From: AP-15 sp963700185
GTDB taxonomy: Bacteria > Pseudomonadota > Alphaproteobacteria > ATCC43930 > CGMCC-115725
Direction: 5' to 3'
Assembly: GCA_963700185.1 (NCBI GenBank)
Contig: CAVOWP010000022.1
Coordinates: forward strand, 62,001 to 126,000
DNA: 64,000 bases
Below the pieces are notes generated by a model, which worked only from the letters and a program-made list of their open reading frames with translations, ran no database searches and was not told where the DNA came from. Position 1 is the stretch's first letter. Every line of letters starts with the position of its first letter. Of this stretch, positions 53,039 to 63,202 are shown in pieces. Position numbers and translations under genes: made by a program.

Positions 53039-53800
53039 TTACCTCGGCAACACCTCCGCGAGCATCGCGTAGGCTTCTTCGTCGGTCCGGTCGTAGCGCA
53101 GCGGCGTCACGACGATGTTGCCGGCGGCGAGAGCCTCGACATCGCTCTCCGGCCCCTGGTCGCGGGGCCCGCGCCGAAAGCTGATCCAATGATAGGTCAG
53201 GGCGCGCGGGTCGGTGCGGGTTTCGACCTGCATACCCTGGATCAGTCCGGGGCCTTGGCGAGCCAGGGTCAGCGGGCCGGCGTCTTCCGCCGGAAGATCG
53301 GGGAAATTGACGTTGAGGCAGGTCGCGGCGTTCCAGCCGATCGTCAGCAATCGGCGCACGACATCGGCGCCGAGCGCACCGGCGGTGCTCCAGCGAACCT
53401 GCTCGCGGTCGGTCCATGCCTGGCTCAGCGCGATCGACGGAATGCCAAGCAGCATTCCGGTCATCGCGCCGCCGACCGTGCCCGAAAAGACCGTTTCCAG
53501 ACCGAGATTGGCGCCGCGATTGACACCCGACAGAAGAAGCTGCGGCGCTTCGGGCATCAGATAGCACGCGCCCATTACCGCGCAGTCACCGGGGGTTCCG
53601 GTGATCCCGTAGCGCCGCAACCCGCGCTCGCTGATCCGGATCGGGTGGTGCAGGCTGACCGCGTGCGAGACGCCGCTCTGGTCGTGCTCGGGCGCGACAA
53701 CCCAAACCTCATGGGCGAGCGTGCCGGCGATCTTTTCGAGGACTTCGAGCCCCGGCGCCTCGATGCCGTCGTCATTGGTGATCAAAATTCGATCCAGCAT
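53039..53800 (-). CDS. surE: 5'-nucleotidase SurE
   Basis: 253-residue metal-dependent nucleoside monophosphatase. DRILITNDDGIEAPGLEVLE carries the metal-binding Asp pair; VVAPEHDQSGVSHAVSLHHP, GTPGDCAVMG, LLSGVNRGANLG and FSGTVGGAMTGMLLGIPSIA follow. It starts at the ATG at 53800; an upstream 20-codon extension is not family-like. It is divergent from the CoA-transferase gene. The usual partner pcm is not here. Confidence 0.96.
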   Translation of the reverse strand: MLDRILITNDDGIEAPGLEVLEKIAGTLAHEVWVVAPEHDQSGVSHAVSLHHPIRISERGLRRYGITGTPGDCAVMGACYLMPEAPQLLLSGVNRGANLGLETVFSGTVGGAMTGMLLGIPSIALSQAWTDREQVRWSTAGALGADVVRRLLTIGWNAATCLNVNFPDLPAEDAGPLTLARQGPGLIQGMQVETRTDPRALTYHWISFRRGPRDQGPESDVEALAAGNIVVTPLRYDRTDEEAYAMLAEVLPR

Positions 53801-53838
53801 AATACGGCTCCCAGTAGCCGCAAAATAGGGTCCGAGCG

Positions 53839-55077
53839 ATGAACGTGCCCGAGAGATCATTCGAGCTGGGAGCGGCTTGCCCGCTCGACGGGGTGCGCGT
53901 CATCGATATGTCGCGTCTCGTCTCCGGCAACATGGTGAGCCTGCAGCTCGCCGATTTCGGTGCGGAAGTGTTGAAGATCGAGGACCCGAAGCGCGGCGAC
54001 CCGCTGCGCGCCTGGCAGACGGACGGGGTCAGCGTGCATTGGAAGGTGTATTCGCGCAACAAGAAGAGCTTAGCGATGAGCCTGCGCGAGGCGCGGGGGC
54101 GCGAGCTGTTCCTCGAGCTATTGGCTACCGCCCAGGTCCTGATCGAGAATTTCCGCCCGGGGACGCTCGAGGCGATGGGGTTCGCGCCGGAGTTGCTGCA
54201 TCGTCATAACCCAGGCCTCATTATCCTGAGGGTTTCCGGCTGGGGTCAGGACGGGCCTTACCGTGACCGGCCCGGCTTCGGCACCCTGGTCGAGAGCATG
54301 TCCGGCTACGCGTCGCGCACCGGTTTTCCCGACCGCGAGCCGGCCTTGCCCCCGACCGCGCTCGCCGACATGGTCGCTGGGCTTTACGGCGCCTTCGCGG
54401 TGATGGTCGCGCTGCGCCAGGTCGAGGCGAAGAGCAGCCTCGGTCAGGTGATCGACTTGCCGCTGCTCGACCCGCTGTTCTCGTTCATCGCGACCGAAGC
54501 GGCGATCTACCGGCTGACGGGAACCGTGCGGGAACGCACCGGCAGCCGCTCGGAGACGACTTCGCCGCGCAACGTGTTCCGCACCAAGGACGGCCGCTAC
54601 ATCGGCATCTCCGCCTCGATCCAGGCGATGTCTGAGCGCCTCTTCCGCGCGATCGGCCGCGAGGACATGATCACCGACCCCCGCTTCCGCACCAACAGCG
54701 ACCGGGTGAGGAACGCCGAAGCCTGCGAAGCGCCGATCGTCGCGTTTATCGGCGCGCGCACTTTGGCCGAGAACATGGAAATCTTCGAGCGCGCCGAGGT
54801 CACGGCCGCGCCGGTCTATGACATCGACCAGTTCATGGCCGACCCGCATGTGACCGCCCGCGAGATCCTCGTCGACCTGCCCGACGCCGAGATCGGGCGA
54901 TTGCCGATGCACAACGTCATTCCCCGCCTGTCTGCGACACCAGGCCGGCTGCGACGCCCTGCACCGGCGCTTGGCGAGCACACCGCCGAGATCCTGAGTC
55001 CGCTCGGCCTCGACCGAACCGAAATCGAGGGGCTCGCGCGCGAAGGCATAGTTCGCCTCGCCGGAGACGCATCATGA
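53839..55077 (+). CDS. Class III CoA-transferase (CaiB/BaiF family)
   Basis: 412 residues. LDGVRVIDMSRLVSGNMVSL, FGAEVLKIEDPKRGDPLRAW, LIENFRPGTLEAMGF, LRVSGWGQDGPYRDRPGFGT with the likely catalytic region following, and ALADMVAGLYGAFAVMVALR. Its stop overlaps the next gene's ATG by 4 nt, so it forms a pair with a CitE-like lyase. Such pairs usually activate a dicarboxylic acid and then cleave the CoA ester (malyl- or citramalyl-CoA type); the substrate is not known. Confidence 0.9.
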   Translation: MNVPERSFELGAACPLDGVRVIDMSRLVSGNMVSLQLADFGAEVLKIEDPKRGDPLRAWQTDGVSVHWKVYSRNKKSLAMSLREARGRELFLELLATAQVLIENFRPGTLEAMGFAPELLHRHNPGLIILRVSGWGQDGPYRDRPGFGTLVESMSGYASRTGFPDREPALPPTALADMVAGLYGAFAVMVALRQVEAKSSLGQVIDLPLLDPLFSFIATEAAIYRLTGTVRERTGSRSETTSPRNVFRTKDGRYIGISASIQAMSERLFRAIGREDMITDPRFRTNSDRVRNAEACEAPIVAFIGARTLAENMEIFERAEVTAAPVYDIDQFMADPHVTAREILVDLPDAEIGRLPMHNVIPRLSATPGRLRRPAPALGEHTAEILSPLGLDRTEIEGLAREGIVRLAGDAS

Positions 55078-55991
55078 CCGCGGCTTCCCTGCCCGTGTGG
55101 CGCTCACTGCTGTTCGTGCCGGTGACCGCCAGGCGCTTTGTCGACGGCGCGGCAAGGCGCGGCGCCGACGCGATCATCCTCGATCTCGAAGACAGCGTCG
55201 CCGCTTCCGAGAAGGAACGGGCGCGTGCCCTGGTGCCGGAGGCGGCCGAAATCGTCTCGCGCGGCGGCGCCGACGTCGTCGTCCGCATCAACCGGCCGGT
55301 GCGGCTTGCGGTGCGCGACATCGAGGCGGCGGTAGGCCCTGGGGTGCTGGCATTGGCCCTACCTAAGGTGGATAGCCCCGAGCACGTGCGGCTGCTCGCC
55401 GAGATCGTCGACGAGATCGAGGCCGAGCGCGGTATGGCGCCGGGCACGACCCGGTTCATAGCGATGGTCGAGACCGCCGCGGCGTTCTTCCGCATCGCCG
55501 AGATCGCCCGCGCTCATCCACGGCTCTGCGGGCTCAATCTCGGCGCCGAGGATTTCGCGCTGTCCGCCGGGATCCTGCCCGATGCCGAGGGGCTCTTCAT
55601 GCCAAAACAGATGGCCGTATTCGCCGCCCGCGCCGCCGGTGTCATGCCGTTGGGCTTCATCGGCACCGTCGCCGAGTTTCACGATCTCGACGGCTTCCGG
55701 CAGACGATCCGCCGCTCGCGCCGCCTCGGCTTCATCGGCGCCTCGGTCATCCATCCGAGCCAGGTCCCGATCCTGAACGAGGAATTTCGCGCGGGCGCCG
55801 AGGAAGTCGACCACGCCCGCCGCGTCGTCGCCGCCTACGACAAGGCGCTCGCCGAGGGTGTCGGGGCCGTTACGGTCGACGGCAAAATGATCGACGTGCC
55901 GATCGTCGAGCGTGCCCGCCTGCTGCTCGAACGCGAAACCGCTATCGCGGCGCGCGAAGCCAGGATGCGCGAGACCGCTGCCGCCGCGTGA
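55074..55991 (+). CDS. HpcH/HpaI-family aldolase (CitE/malyl-CoA lyase-like)
   Basis: 305 residues of the citrate lyase beta/malyl-CoA lyase fold. RSLLFVPVTARRFVDGAARR, DAIILDLEDSVAASEKERAR (metal and substrate loop), MVETAAAFFRIAEIARAH (catalytic Glu), LNLGAEDFALSAGI (Asp ligand) and FIGASVIHPSQVPILNEEF. No ACP-type partner is present, so it acts on a CoA thioester, most likely one made by the overlapping CoA-transferase gene. Cleavage of a beta-hydroxyacyl-CoA to acetyl- or propionyl-CoA plus glyoxylate/pyruvate is the inferred reaction. Confidence 0.9.
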   Translation: MTAASLPVWRSLLFVPVTARRFVDGAARRGADAIILDLEDSVAASEKERARALVPEAAEIVSRGGADVVVRINRPVRLAVRDIEAAVGPGVLALALPKVDSPEHVRLLAEIVDEIEAERGMAPGTTRFIAMVETAAAFFRIAEIARAHPRLCGLNLGAEDFALSAGILPDAEGLFMPKQMAVFAARAAGVMPLGFIGTVAEFHDLDGFRQTIRRSRRLGFIGASVIHPSQVPILNEEFRAGAEEVDHARRVVAAYDKALAEGVGAVTVDGKMIDVPIVERARLLLERETAIAAREARMRETAAAA

Positions 55992-56106
55992 ACGCCGCCA
56001 GCGCTCGGAGGTATTCAGGTGATTCGCGAGGCGAGGCGTGCCGCAAAGCTAATGCTATGCATCTAACGCTCGACAAAGCTGCTATTTTCGCACAAATCAC
56101 GCCACA

Positions 56107-56156
56107 CCGGCGCAGGCCGGTGCCCATGCCGCGGCATAGATCCGGGCCTGCGCCGG
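56107..56156. repeat. REP-like palindromic element
   Basis: Perfect 12-bp arms CCGGCGCAGGCC and GGCCTGCGCCGG, 26 nt apart, with a further 12-bp palindrome ATGCCGCGGCAT in the loop. This is the typical shape of alphaproteobacterial REP elements. It lies in the gene-free stretch 55992-56338. Confidence 0.75.
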
Positions 56157-56338
56157 GAAGACGAGGAGAGGGATACCGGCGTGTCGAGCGCCAGATGCAA
56201 GAATTTCCCGGAACATGCGGCGGTTAATCTGCACGTCAGAGAAAAGCGGTCGGTGGAGTTTCAGGACCGATTCAGAACCGAGCGCAGCCCTTCATTGGCA
56301 CTGGGTAGGATAAGCGCCCATACAGCACGCACCCCCAA

Positions 56339-57251
56339 TCACCGACCGCTCTCGCCGCTTGCCTCGTCCCGGAAATGCCGCAGCAGCCACTGGAGCGTCT
56401 CTTCCGGCGCTTCTTCGGGCACATAATGGCCGCAGGGCAACGCGCCGCCCCATGCGCTGGTCGCGTAACCGCGCTGCCACACCTGGAGCACATCGCCATG
56501 GACACCTTCGGTATGACTGCGCGCTCCCCAGATCACCAATAGCGGAAGGTTGATCTTGCGTCCGGCCTCGAAGTCGGCCTTGTCCATATCGAAGTCGCAG
56601 GTCGGACAGGCGCGATAATCGGCGCATGAGCCTTTGATCGTCTTCGAGTTCGAAGCAGCGGACGTATTCGGCAAATGCCTCGGGATCGAAGAAGCCGAGG
56701 CCGATGCCGGGCTTCGACAATTTCTTTTCCATGTACCACTGCGCCGGGACCGCTGCCATCATCCGCTCGGGAAAGTCATAGGGTTGCGCCATCAGCGACC
56801 AGTGCCACGAGCGCAGTGCCCATTCCTTCGAGGTGTGGGTCCAGATGTGATGGTTGGGCAGGATATCGATCAGCGCTGCGCGCTTCACCCGATCGGCGTG
56901 ATCGAGGCACATGCGGGCGGCTGTGCGGGCGCCGCGATCGTGCCCGGCGACAAAGAATTCGCGGTAGCCGAGCTTCTCCATAACCTCGACCTGGTCCTGC
57001 GCCATCGCACGGAAAGAATAGTTGATATTGTTTTCACCGCCGTCTTCGGGGCCTACGCTGTCGCCGTAACCCCTGAGATCGGCGGCGACCACATCAAAAT
57101 TCTCGGCCAGCCGCGGCGCAATCTTGTGCCAGGAGACATGGGTCAGCGGATTGCCGTGCAGCAGCAGCAGCGGCGGGCCGTCGCCGCCGTGCCGCAAATG
57201 GATTCGCGCGCCGTTCGTCGCAATTTCCGTCCGGGTGAACCTCTCGAACAT
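56339..57251 (-). pseudogene. Alpha/beta-hydrolase (haloacetate dehalogenase-like), frameshifted
   Basis: The first frame encodes the N-terminal two thirds of a fluoroacetate/haloacetate dehalogenase-like enzyme: LLLLHGNPLTHVSWHKIAP, DLRGYGDSVGPEDGG, nucleophile Asp in VAGHDRGARTAARMCLDHAD, then IDILPNHHIWTHTSKEWAL. At about 56639 one extra base moves the frame; the rest (IKGSCADYRACPTCDFDMDK, LPLLVIWGARSHTEG, and catalytic His in ALPCGHYVPEEAPEETLQWL) continues in the next frame. Removing the base gives LEDIKGSCADYRA. If intact it would hydrolyse a haloacid or epoxide. A sequencing error is a real alternative. Confidence 0.8.
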
Positions 57252-57505
57252 CCGCCAGCTCCCTGATCCCCGATTGAAAGAGCCAGCTTAGCGCAACGGG
57301 TTTGGTGCGGTCATCCGACTCCAAGCGTAAGCATCGGGTAGGCGAGCTCTCCGCGCGTTTGCCGCTGACCCAGGCGCACAGTCCGACTTCAAGTTGCGTC
57401 AAAGAATCGATTTCCGAGGCGCTGTGATCCGGTTCACAGAGCGCCCACAAGAAATCAGTCAAAATGATGGTGGCGCACCCGGCACCGCGTGGATCTGGAC
57501 TGGCA

Positions 57506-57886
57506 ATGACTGAGACACCGCTTGCGGCTTTGATGAGGGCCTGGAAGACAACGATGCTCGCGACGAGTGTGCTCGTCGCCGCGCTCGCTCTCTCGCACGT
57601 ATGGGACAGCACCGTCTTTTTTCGAGCGCTCGAAGATAGTATGGCGCGCGGCGAAGAAGCAGTGCCGACTGCTGATGTTCTGCCCGAGACTCCGCGTCAG
57701 GCCGCCTACGGTAGCGAGGACCCGGCCCCCCGATCTGGCATGACGCTGCCAGTTGCCCGGAGTATCGATCACCTCGATCGGGAAACGGCGACGGGCTCTT
57801 TGCGCGCACCCGCCCAGCACGGTAGACTGGTGCCGCACGGAGGAGCGAGGGTGCGTTGGGGGACCGCCGGTTCGTCGTCGAGCTGA
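57506..57886 (+). CDS. Doubtful ORF with one membrane segment
   Basis: Up to 126 codons. The first 30 residues (ALMRAWKTTMLATSVLVAAL) form a membrane helix; the rest is unremarkable and its 3' end overlaps the start of the radical SAM gene. No family and no good ribosome site. Confidence 0.3.
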   Translation: MTETPLAALMRAWKTTMLATSVLVAALALSHVWDSTVFFRALEDSMARGEEAVPTADVLPETPRQAAYGSEDPAPRSGMTLPVARSIDHLDRETATGSLRAPAQHGRLVPHGGARVRWGTAGSSSS

Positions 57887-59566
57887 TCAAGCCGTCGCAT
57901 TACGACGACGATGGTTATGTAATCCAGTGGTGGAAATCCTGGATTCCATCGAATTCGCTAGCCTGTCTCTACGGCATCGCGACGGACCTGGCCGAACGCC
58001 GCGCGCTCGGCCCCAACGTTTCGATTGAAATCCAACGCCTATGACGAGTGCCATACCGTCATCCCGGTGCGCCGCATCGTCCGGCGAATCAAGGGCGCCG
58101 ATGCGGGGCTCGTCTGCCTGGTCGGCGTGCAATCGAACCAGTTCCCGCGCGCGATGGACCTGGCGGCGCGATTTCGCGAAGCCGGTATCCAGGTCGCGAT
58201 CGGCGGGTTTCACGTGTCGGGCTGTCTGGCGATGCTGCCGGAGCTGCCTCCCGATCTCGAAGCAGCCTGCCGGCTCGGGGTCAGCCTCTTTGCCGGCGAG
58301 GCCGAAGGGCGGCTCGCCCAAGTCTTCGCCGATGCGCTCGCGGGGCGGCTCGAGCCGATCTACAATCACATGGACGATCTGCCTGGGCTGCAGCAGCAGG
58401 TGACCCCGTTTCTGCCGGTCGACATCGTGCGTCGCTATGGCGAGACGATCGGCGCGTTCGACGCCGGGCGCGGCTGCCCGTTCCAGTGCAGCTTTTGCAC
58501 GATCATCAATGTGCAGGGTCGCAAGTCGCGCTGGCGCGACGCCGACGATGTCGAGCGTTTGGTGCGCGCCAACCTCGCTCAGGGCGTCTTCCGGTTTTTC
58601 ATTACCGACGACAATTTCGCGCGCAACCGGAACTGGGAAGCGATTTTCGACCGCCTGATCGAGATGCGCGAACGCGAAGGGCTCGGTCTGCAGTTCATCA
58701 TCCAGGTCGACACCCTCTGCCACCGCATCCCGAACTTTGTCGAGAAGGCGGCGCGCGCCGGCTGCAAGCGGGTCTTTATCGGGCTCGAAAACATCAACCC
58801 CGACAATCTTTTACAGGCTAAGAAAAAGCAGAACCGGGTCCACGAATATCGCCAGATGTTTCTCGCCTGGCGCGCCCAGAAGATCATCACCTACGCCGGC
58901 TACATCCTCGGCTTTCCGGGCGACACGCCGGAGCGGATCGCGCATGACATCCGCACCGTGCAGCAGGAGCTGCCGGTCGATCTGCTCGAATTTTTTATTT
59001 TGACGCCATTGCCCGGCTCGGCCGACCACCAGCAGCTGCACAAGAACGGGGTGTGGATGGACCCCGACATGAACAAATACGACCTCGAACACGTCACCAC
59101 CGGCCATCCGGTGATGACCGCGGCCGAGTGGCAGGAGGTCTACCGCCGGGCCTGGGACCTTTATTACTCAGCCGAGCACATCGAGACGATCTTCCGCCGA
59201 GCCAAAGCGTCCGGCATCAAGCCAGTGCGCCTCCTCAACCATATTCTGCAATTCTACTTCACCCTCATTCAGGAGAACGTGCATCCCCTGCAGGGCGGCT
59301 ATTTCCGCCGCAAATTGCGCCGCGCGCGCCGGGCCGGCCTGCCGCGCGAGAACCCGCTCCTCTTCTACCCGAGGCGGGTCCGGGAAGTCCTCGAAACTCA
59401 CGTAAAGCTCGCCGCCTTCTACCTCTACCTGCACCGCATCCGCCGCCGCGTCGAACGCGACCCCAGCCCCTACACCGACTCCGCGTTGAGGCTTGCAGAC
59501 GGCGAAGCGTCGAGCCCCTTCACTGCCCGCCGCGACAAGAAGGCGATCGCCGAAGCGATCGCCTGA
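57856..59566 (+). pseudogene. B12-binding-type radical SAM protein, split by a one-base frameshift near its start
   Basis: The short first frame (FVVELIKPSHYDDDGYVIQW, SNSLACLYGIATDLAE) is the N-terminal Rossmann part; the body continues in the next frame from NAYDECHTVIPVRRIVRRIK. One extra C at 58032-58033 separates them (without it: VSIEINAYDEC). The radical SAM cluster motif GRGCPFQCSFCTIINVQG (C-x3-C-x2-C) is intact, as are FFITDDNFARNRNWEAIFDR and GYILGFPGDTPERIAHDIR. The full protein would be about 568 residues. No cobalamin DxHxxG motif is seen in the N-terminal part. Substrate unknown. Confidence 0.82.
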
Positions 59567-59649
59567 TGGCGCGGCCGGCGGACGCGAATGACAAGAGACA
59601 AAAAATTTAGTTAAATTTAATCCCCCCCTTACGAGCGTCAGGTGATCGG

Positions 59650-61593
59650 ATGGATCGACCACACCTGAAACGACGGTTGACCGCTGTCATGATCGCGGAC
59701 GTCGTCGGTTACAGTCGACTGATGAGTGTCGACGAGGAGGGCACACACCTTAGGCTCTCGGATTACATCAAGAACTCGATCGAGCCGAAAATCTCCGAGC
59801 ATGACGGCCGTCTGATCCGCAGTGCGGGAGACGGGCTCCTGGTCGAGTTCGACAGCGCAGTCGACGCGGTGTATTGCGCTCTCGAGATCCAGCATGAATT
59901 GGCCGAGCACGATGCCGGGATCGCTGCCGATCGCCGCTTGAGGCTTCGCATTGGCATAAATGCCGGCGATGTGATTGCCGACAATCAAGATATCTACGGT
60001 AATAGCGTCAATATTGCTGCCCGGCTGGAAGCCGTGGCCGGGCCAGGGGAGATCTATGTCAGCCGGAGTGTCCGAGATCAATTGCAGGGCCACCCCGACC
60101 TGTTGTTTGAGGACAGAGGACGACGAAAGGTCAAGAATCTCAGCCAGCCGATCCGCATCTATCGCGTCCGGCGTGTCGAACCGCAACAAAGGCGCGCTTT
60201 ACCGGCTCACCTCGTTGACAGAACTCGGGTACTTTCCCGGGGTATATTTGTCGCGCATCGACGCTCCGCCGTCTGGACATCGATATTGCTGGCACTGGCA
60301 GCCAGCATTACCGTAGCGGCGCTGCCACTTCGGCGCGACTACTCGCTGCTGTCGCCTCGGGCATCGATTATGGTGCTGCCGTTTCGTAACGTGAGCAATA
60401 ATCCCGGGCAGGACTATTTCGCCGACGCGGTGACCGATGATGTGACCACCGATTTATCCCGTCTCTCCGACACCGTGGTGATCTCGCCCGGTACGGCCTT
60501 CACCTTATAAGGGGAAGGCGGTCGACCCGCGGCAGATCGGTCGAGAATTCCGGGTTCGGTACCTGTTGGAAGGCAGCATCAGAAAAGACGGGATGCAGGT
60601 ACAGACCAATGCGCAGCTCGTCGACACGCGTTCCGCAGCCCACATCTGGGCCGACCGCTTCGACACCGAGCTTGCCGATCTTTCCGAGCTTCAGGACGCC
60701 ATCACCGGCCGTATCGCATCCTCCCTCCATATCCAATTACTGCAGGCCGAGCATCGTCGCGCGATCGCCGAGCGGCCGGCAGATCCCGATGCAGTCGATT
60801 TGAGGTTACATGCCATGGCTCTTCTCGTCGCTGGGCCTAGTCCCGAACACTACCTCTCCGCGCGACAGTTTCTCGAGGAGTCGCTGCAACGCGATCCTCA
60901 GTCCGCCGAGAGTTGGAGCCAATTGGCCGGTTTGTTGGTGAATGATTATTTGAACAACTGGAACGAGGCCAAGCAGAGTCCGGAGGCCGGGAAGGATCTG
61001 CTCCGGCGGGCGGAACCGGCGTTGGAGGAAGCCCTAAAGATCGATCCGACCGTAGCCGCGGCGCATCTTGCGGACGGCTTTATCCGCCGCGCAAAGGGGG
61101 ACCATCAAGGGGCGCTCGACGCCTTCGACCGGGCGGTCCAGCTCGATCCCAATTCCGCGCGTGGCTATGCGCGCAAAAAGCCAATCAACTGGTGATGGTC
61201 GGACGGCCGAAGGAGGCTCCGCCGCTGGTGCTGAAGGCGATAGCCCTCAGCCCGCGCGATCCATACGCCGGCACGTTTTACTGGGTCATCGGACGAGCCT
61301 ACTTCGTTATGCAAAATTACGATGACGCAATCGTGTGGTTGAGAAAAGCGGTCGAAGTAAGGCCGAATGTTTGGTACAGCCGAGCCTATTTGCTTGCGGC
61401 GTATGCTCATCTCGGACGACACGAGCAGCCCGAAGGACGCGCTGCGTTGAGCGATTATAACGGAGGATTTAGCGGATATACTGTGCAGCGCATACGCGAC
61501 CTGTACGAAAAGGAGCTGCCGCACACTGATCCGGTGATGCAAGCGAGTATTCAGGCACTCTACAACGGGCTGCAGAAGGCGGGAGTTCCGTAA
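59650..61593 (+). pseudogene. Adenylate/guanylate cyclase with TPR repeats, two frameshifts
   Basis: Residues 1-180 of the first frame are a class III cyclase domain: KRRLTAVMIADVVGYSRLMS, LIRSAGDGLLVEFDSAVDAV, IGINAGDVIADNQDIYGNSV with NIAARLEAVAGPGEIYVS. A membrane segment near 220 and a TolB-like block (IMVLPFRNVSNNPGQDYFAD) follow. At 60505-60506 an extra T makes a stop; removing it restores FTYKGKAVDPRQIGREFRV. At the A-run 61175-61179 a second shift separates the last TPR part. The C-terminal half (DPQSAESWSQLAGLLV, DPTVAAAHLADGFIRRAKGD) is TPR. This family is abundant in rhizobia and relatives. Confidence 0.85.
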
Positions 61594-61691
61594 TCGCGGC
61601 AAGGCAGGCCCGACTGGCGCGAAAGGTTGGACGATATGCTTGTGGCCGAACATCGTGCCCTTCATAAACCCAGCCGTGTGTCTGCGCGGTC

Positions 61692-63047
61692 TTATCGGCG
61701 CGGGGCAAGGCGGAAGAGCGGGGGGTGGTCGGGCTGGGTGGTGACGATCGCGACCGGCACGACGGGTTCCGAATAGGCGCGTTCAATGTGGAAAGCCCGG
61801 ATCATGGCCGCGAGGACCAAGGTCGCTTCGGTCAGCGCGAACTGGGCGCCAATGCAGACGCGCGGGCCCATGCCGAAGGGCAGATATGCGCAGCGTTCGG
61901 GCGGCGGCGCGCCCGGGAGAAATCGCTCCGGGTCGAACTTCTCCGGCTGGTCCCACAGGCGCCGATGCCGGTGCAAGACCCAGGGGGCGATCAACACGAC
62001 CGCGCGCGCCGGGATCGGGATCCCGCCGGCGGCATCGGCACCGCGCGCCTGGCGCGCCAGTGTAAAGGCCGGCGGATAAAGCCGCAACGCCTCCTGCACG
62101 ACCGCGCGCGCGTAAACGAGCCTCGGCAACGCCTCGGCGGCGCCCTGCGGGCCGAGATCGAGCGGCGCGGCTTCCGCAGCGATGCGCTCCTCGACCGCAG
62201 GCGCCGCCGCGACCAGGTAGACCGCCCAGAACAAGGCGACCGCCGTCGTCTCGTGCCCCGCGGTGATCAAGGTCGCGAACTGGTCGGCCAGTCGGTCCGG
62301 ATCCCGTTCCTCGCTTGACAGCAGGTCGAACAGATCGCCCGGCGCGCCGTCCGATGCCATCGCGCGGCGCTCGGCGATCAGCCGCCCGATCAGCGCCATC
62401 CAGCGGCGGCGAAAGCGCCGCCGCGCAAATTCGCGCGGGCTGGGGATCGGCAAGGGCAGCAGAAAATCGAGGAGGCTTGGCCGGCCCAAACCCTCGGCAT
62501 AGCCGGTGACGAGTTCGCGCAGCTCCGCCCGGTGACGATCCATCGCCAGCGAAAACATCGAGCGGCCGGCGATCTCGAGGGCGAGGAATTGCATCTCGGC
62601 GAGGAGATCGACCGGGCGCGCCCCGCAATCGGCGAGCCCTTCGATCAGCGCGCCTGTCTCTTGCGCGATGTGACGCGCCAGCATCGGGATCGTCCTTGGC
62701 GTAAATGCGGGCGCAACCGTCTGCCGCTGCTGCCGCCAATCCTCGCCTTCGCTGAGCAAGAGGCCCTTGCCGAGCAACGGGCGCAGCATGCGGATCGTGG
62801 CGGGCGTACGCCGATAATTTGCCGGGTTGTCCACGAGGATGTGGTGGATGCTCGCAGGCCGGCTGAGAATGACCTGCCGCCGGCCGAAAAAACTGCGGAT
62901 CACGACCTCTTCCTCGAAGGCCTCGGGCGGGAAGGCCAATAGCGCATTCTCCCCCAGCGCCCGCGCGATGTCGCGAGCCGAGGCCCCCTCGTCCGGGGTG
63001 CGAGCCGTCGGCGGGGTTATCCCTCGCCCTTCGCTGACCGCTCGCAT
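61692..63047 (-). CDS. Cytochrome P450
   Basis: 451 residues. The heme-binding loop is PFGMGPRVCIGAQFALTEAT with the axial Cys. The I-helix has TLITAGHETTAVALFW. The ExxR motif is VVQEALRLYPPAFTL and the PERF-type motif KFDPERFLPG. It is soluble: no N-terminal membrane anchor. The ATG at 63047 with GAGG ahead is used. It is divergent from the MFS gene. No ferredoxin or reductase gene is nearby, so redox partners must come from elsewhere. Substrate unknown; the layout with fatty-acid-type P450s (LRLYPPAF) is suggestive only. Confidence 0.94.
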   Translation of the reverse strand: MRAVSEGRGITPPTARTPDEGASARDIARALGENALLAFPPEAFEEEVVIRSFFGRRQVILSRPASIHHILVDNPANYRRTPATIRMLRPLLGKGLLLSEGEDWRQQRQTVAPAFTPRTIPMLARHIAQETGALIEGLADCGARPVDLLAEMQFLALEIAGRSMFSLAMDRHRAELRELVTGYAEGLGRPSLLDFLLPLPIPSPREFARRRFRRRWMALIGRLIAERRAMASDGAPGDLFDLLSSEERDPDRLADQFATLITAGHETTAVALFWAVYLVAAAPAVEERIAAEAAPLDLGPQGAAEALPRLVYARAVVQEALRLYPPAFTLARQARGADAAGGIPIPARAVVLIAPWVLHRHRRLWDQPEKFDPERFLPGAPPPERCAYLPFGMGPRVCIGAQFALTEATLVLAAMIRAFHIERAYSEPVVPVAIVTTQPDHPPLFRLAPRR

Positions 63048-63202
63048 GCGCACCTCGCCCAACCGCCCTCACAGAGATCGGCATCGCCGCGTTTTATCCA
63101 AGTATCTATTGGCGCTCCGGCCAGCACCCGTGGCCGAAGGGGCCAAGGATGTTGCCTTTTTGGACGACGCTGCCAGTCTGTCGACCTAACCGAGTGGTGC
63201 CG

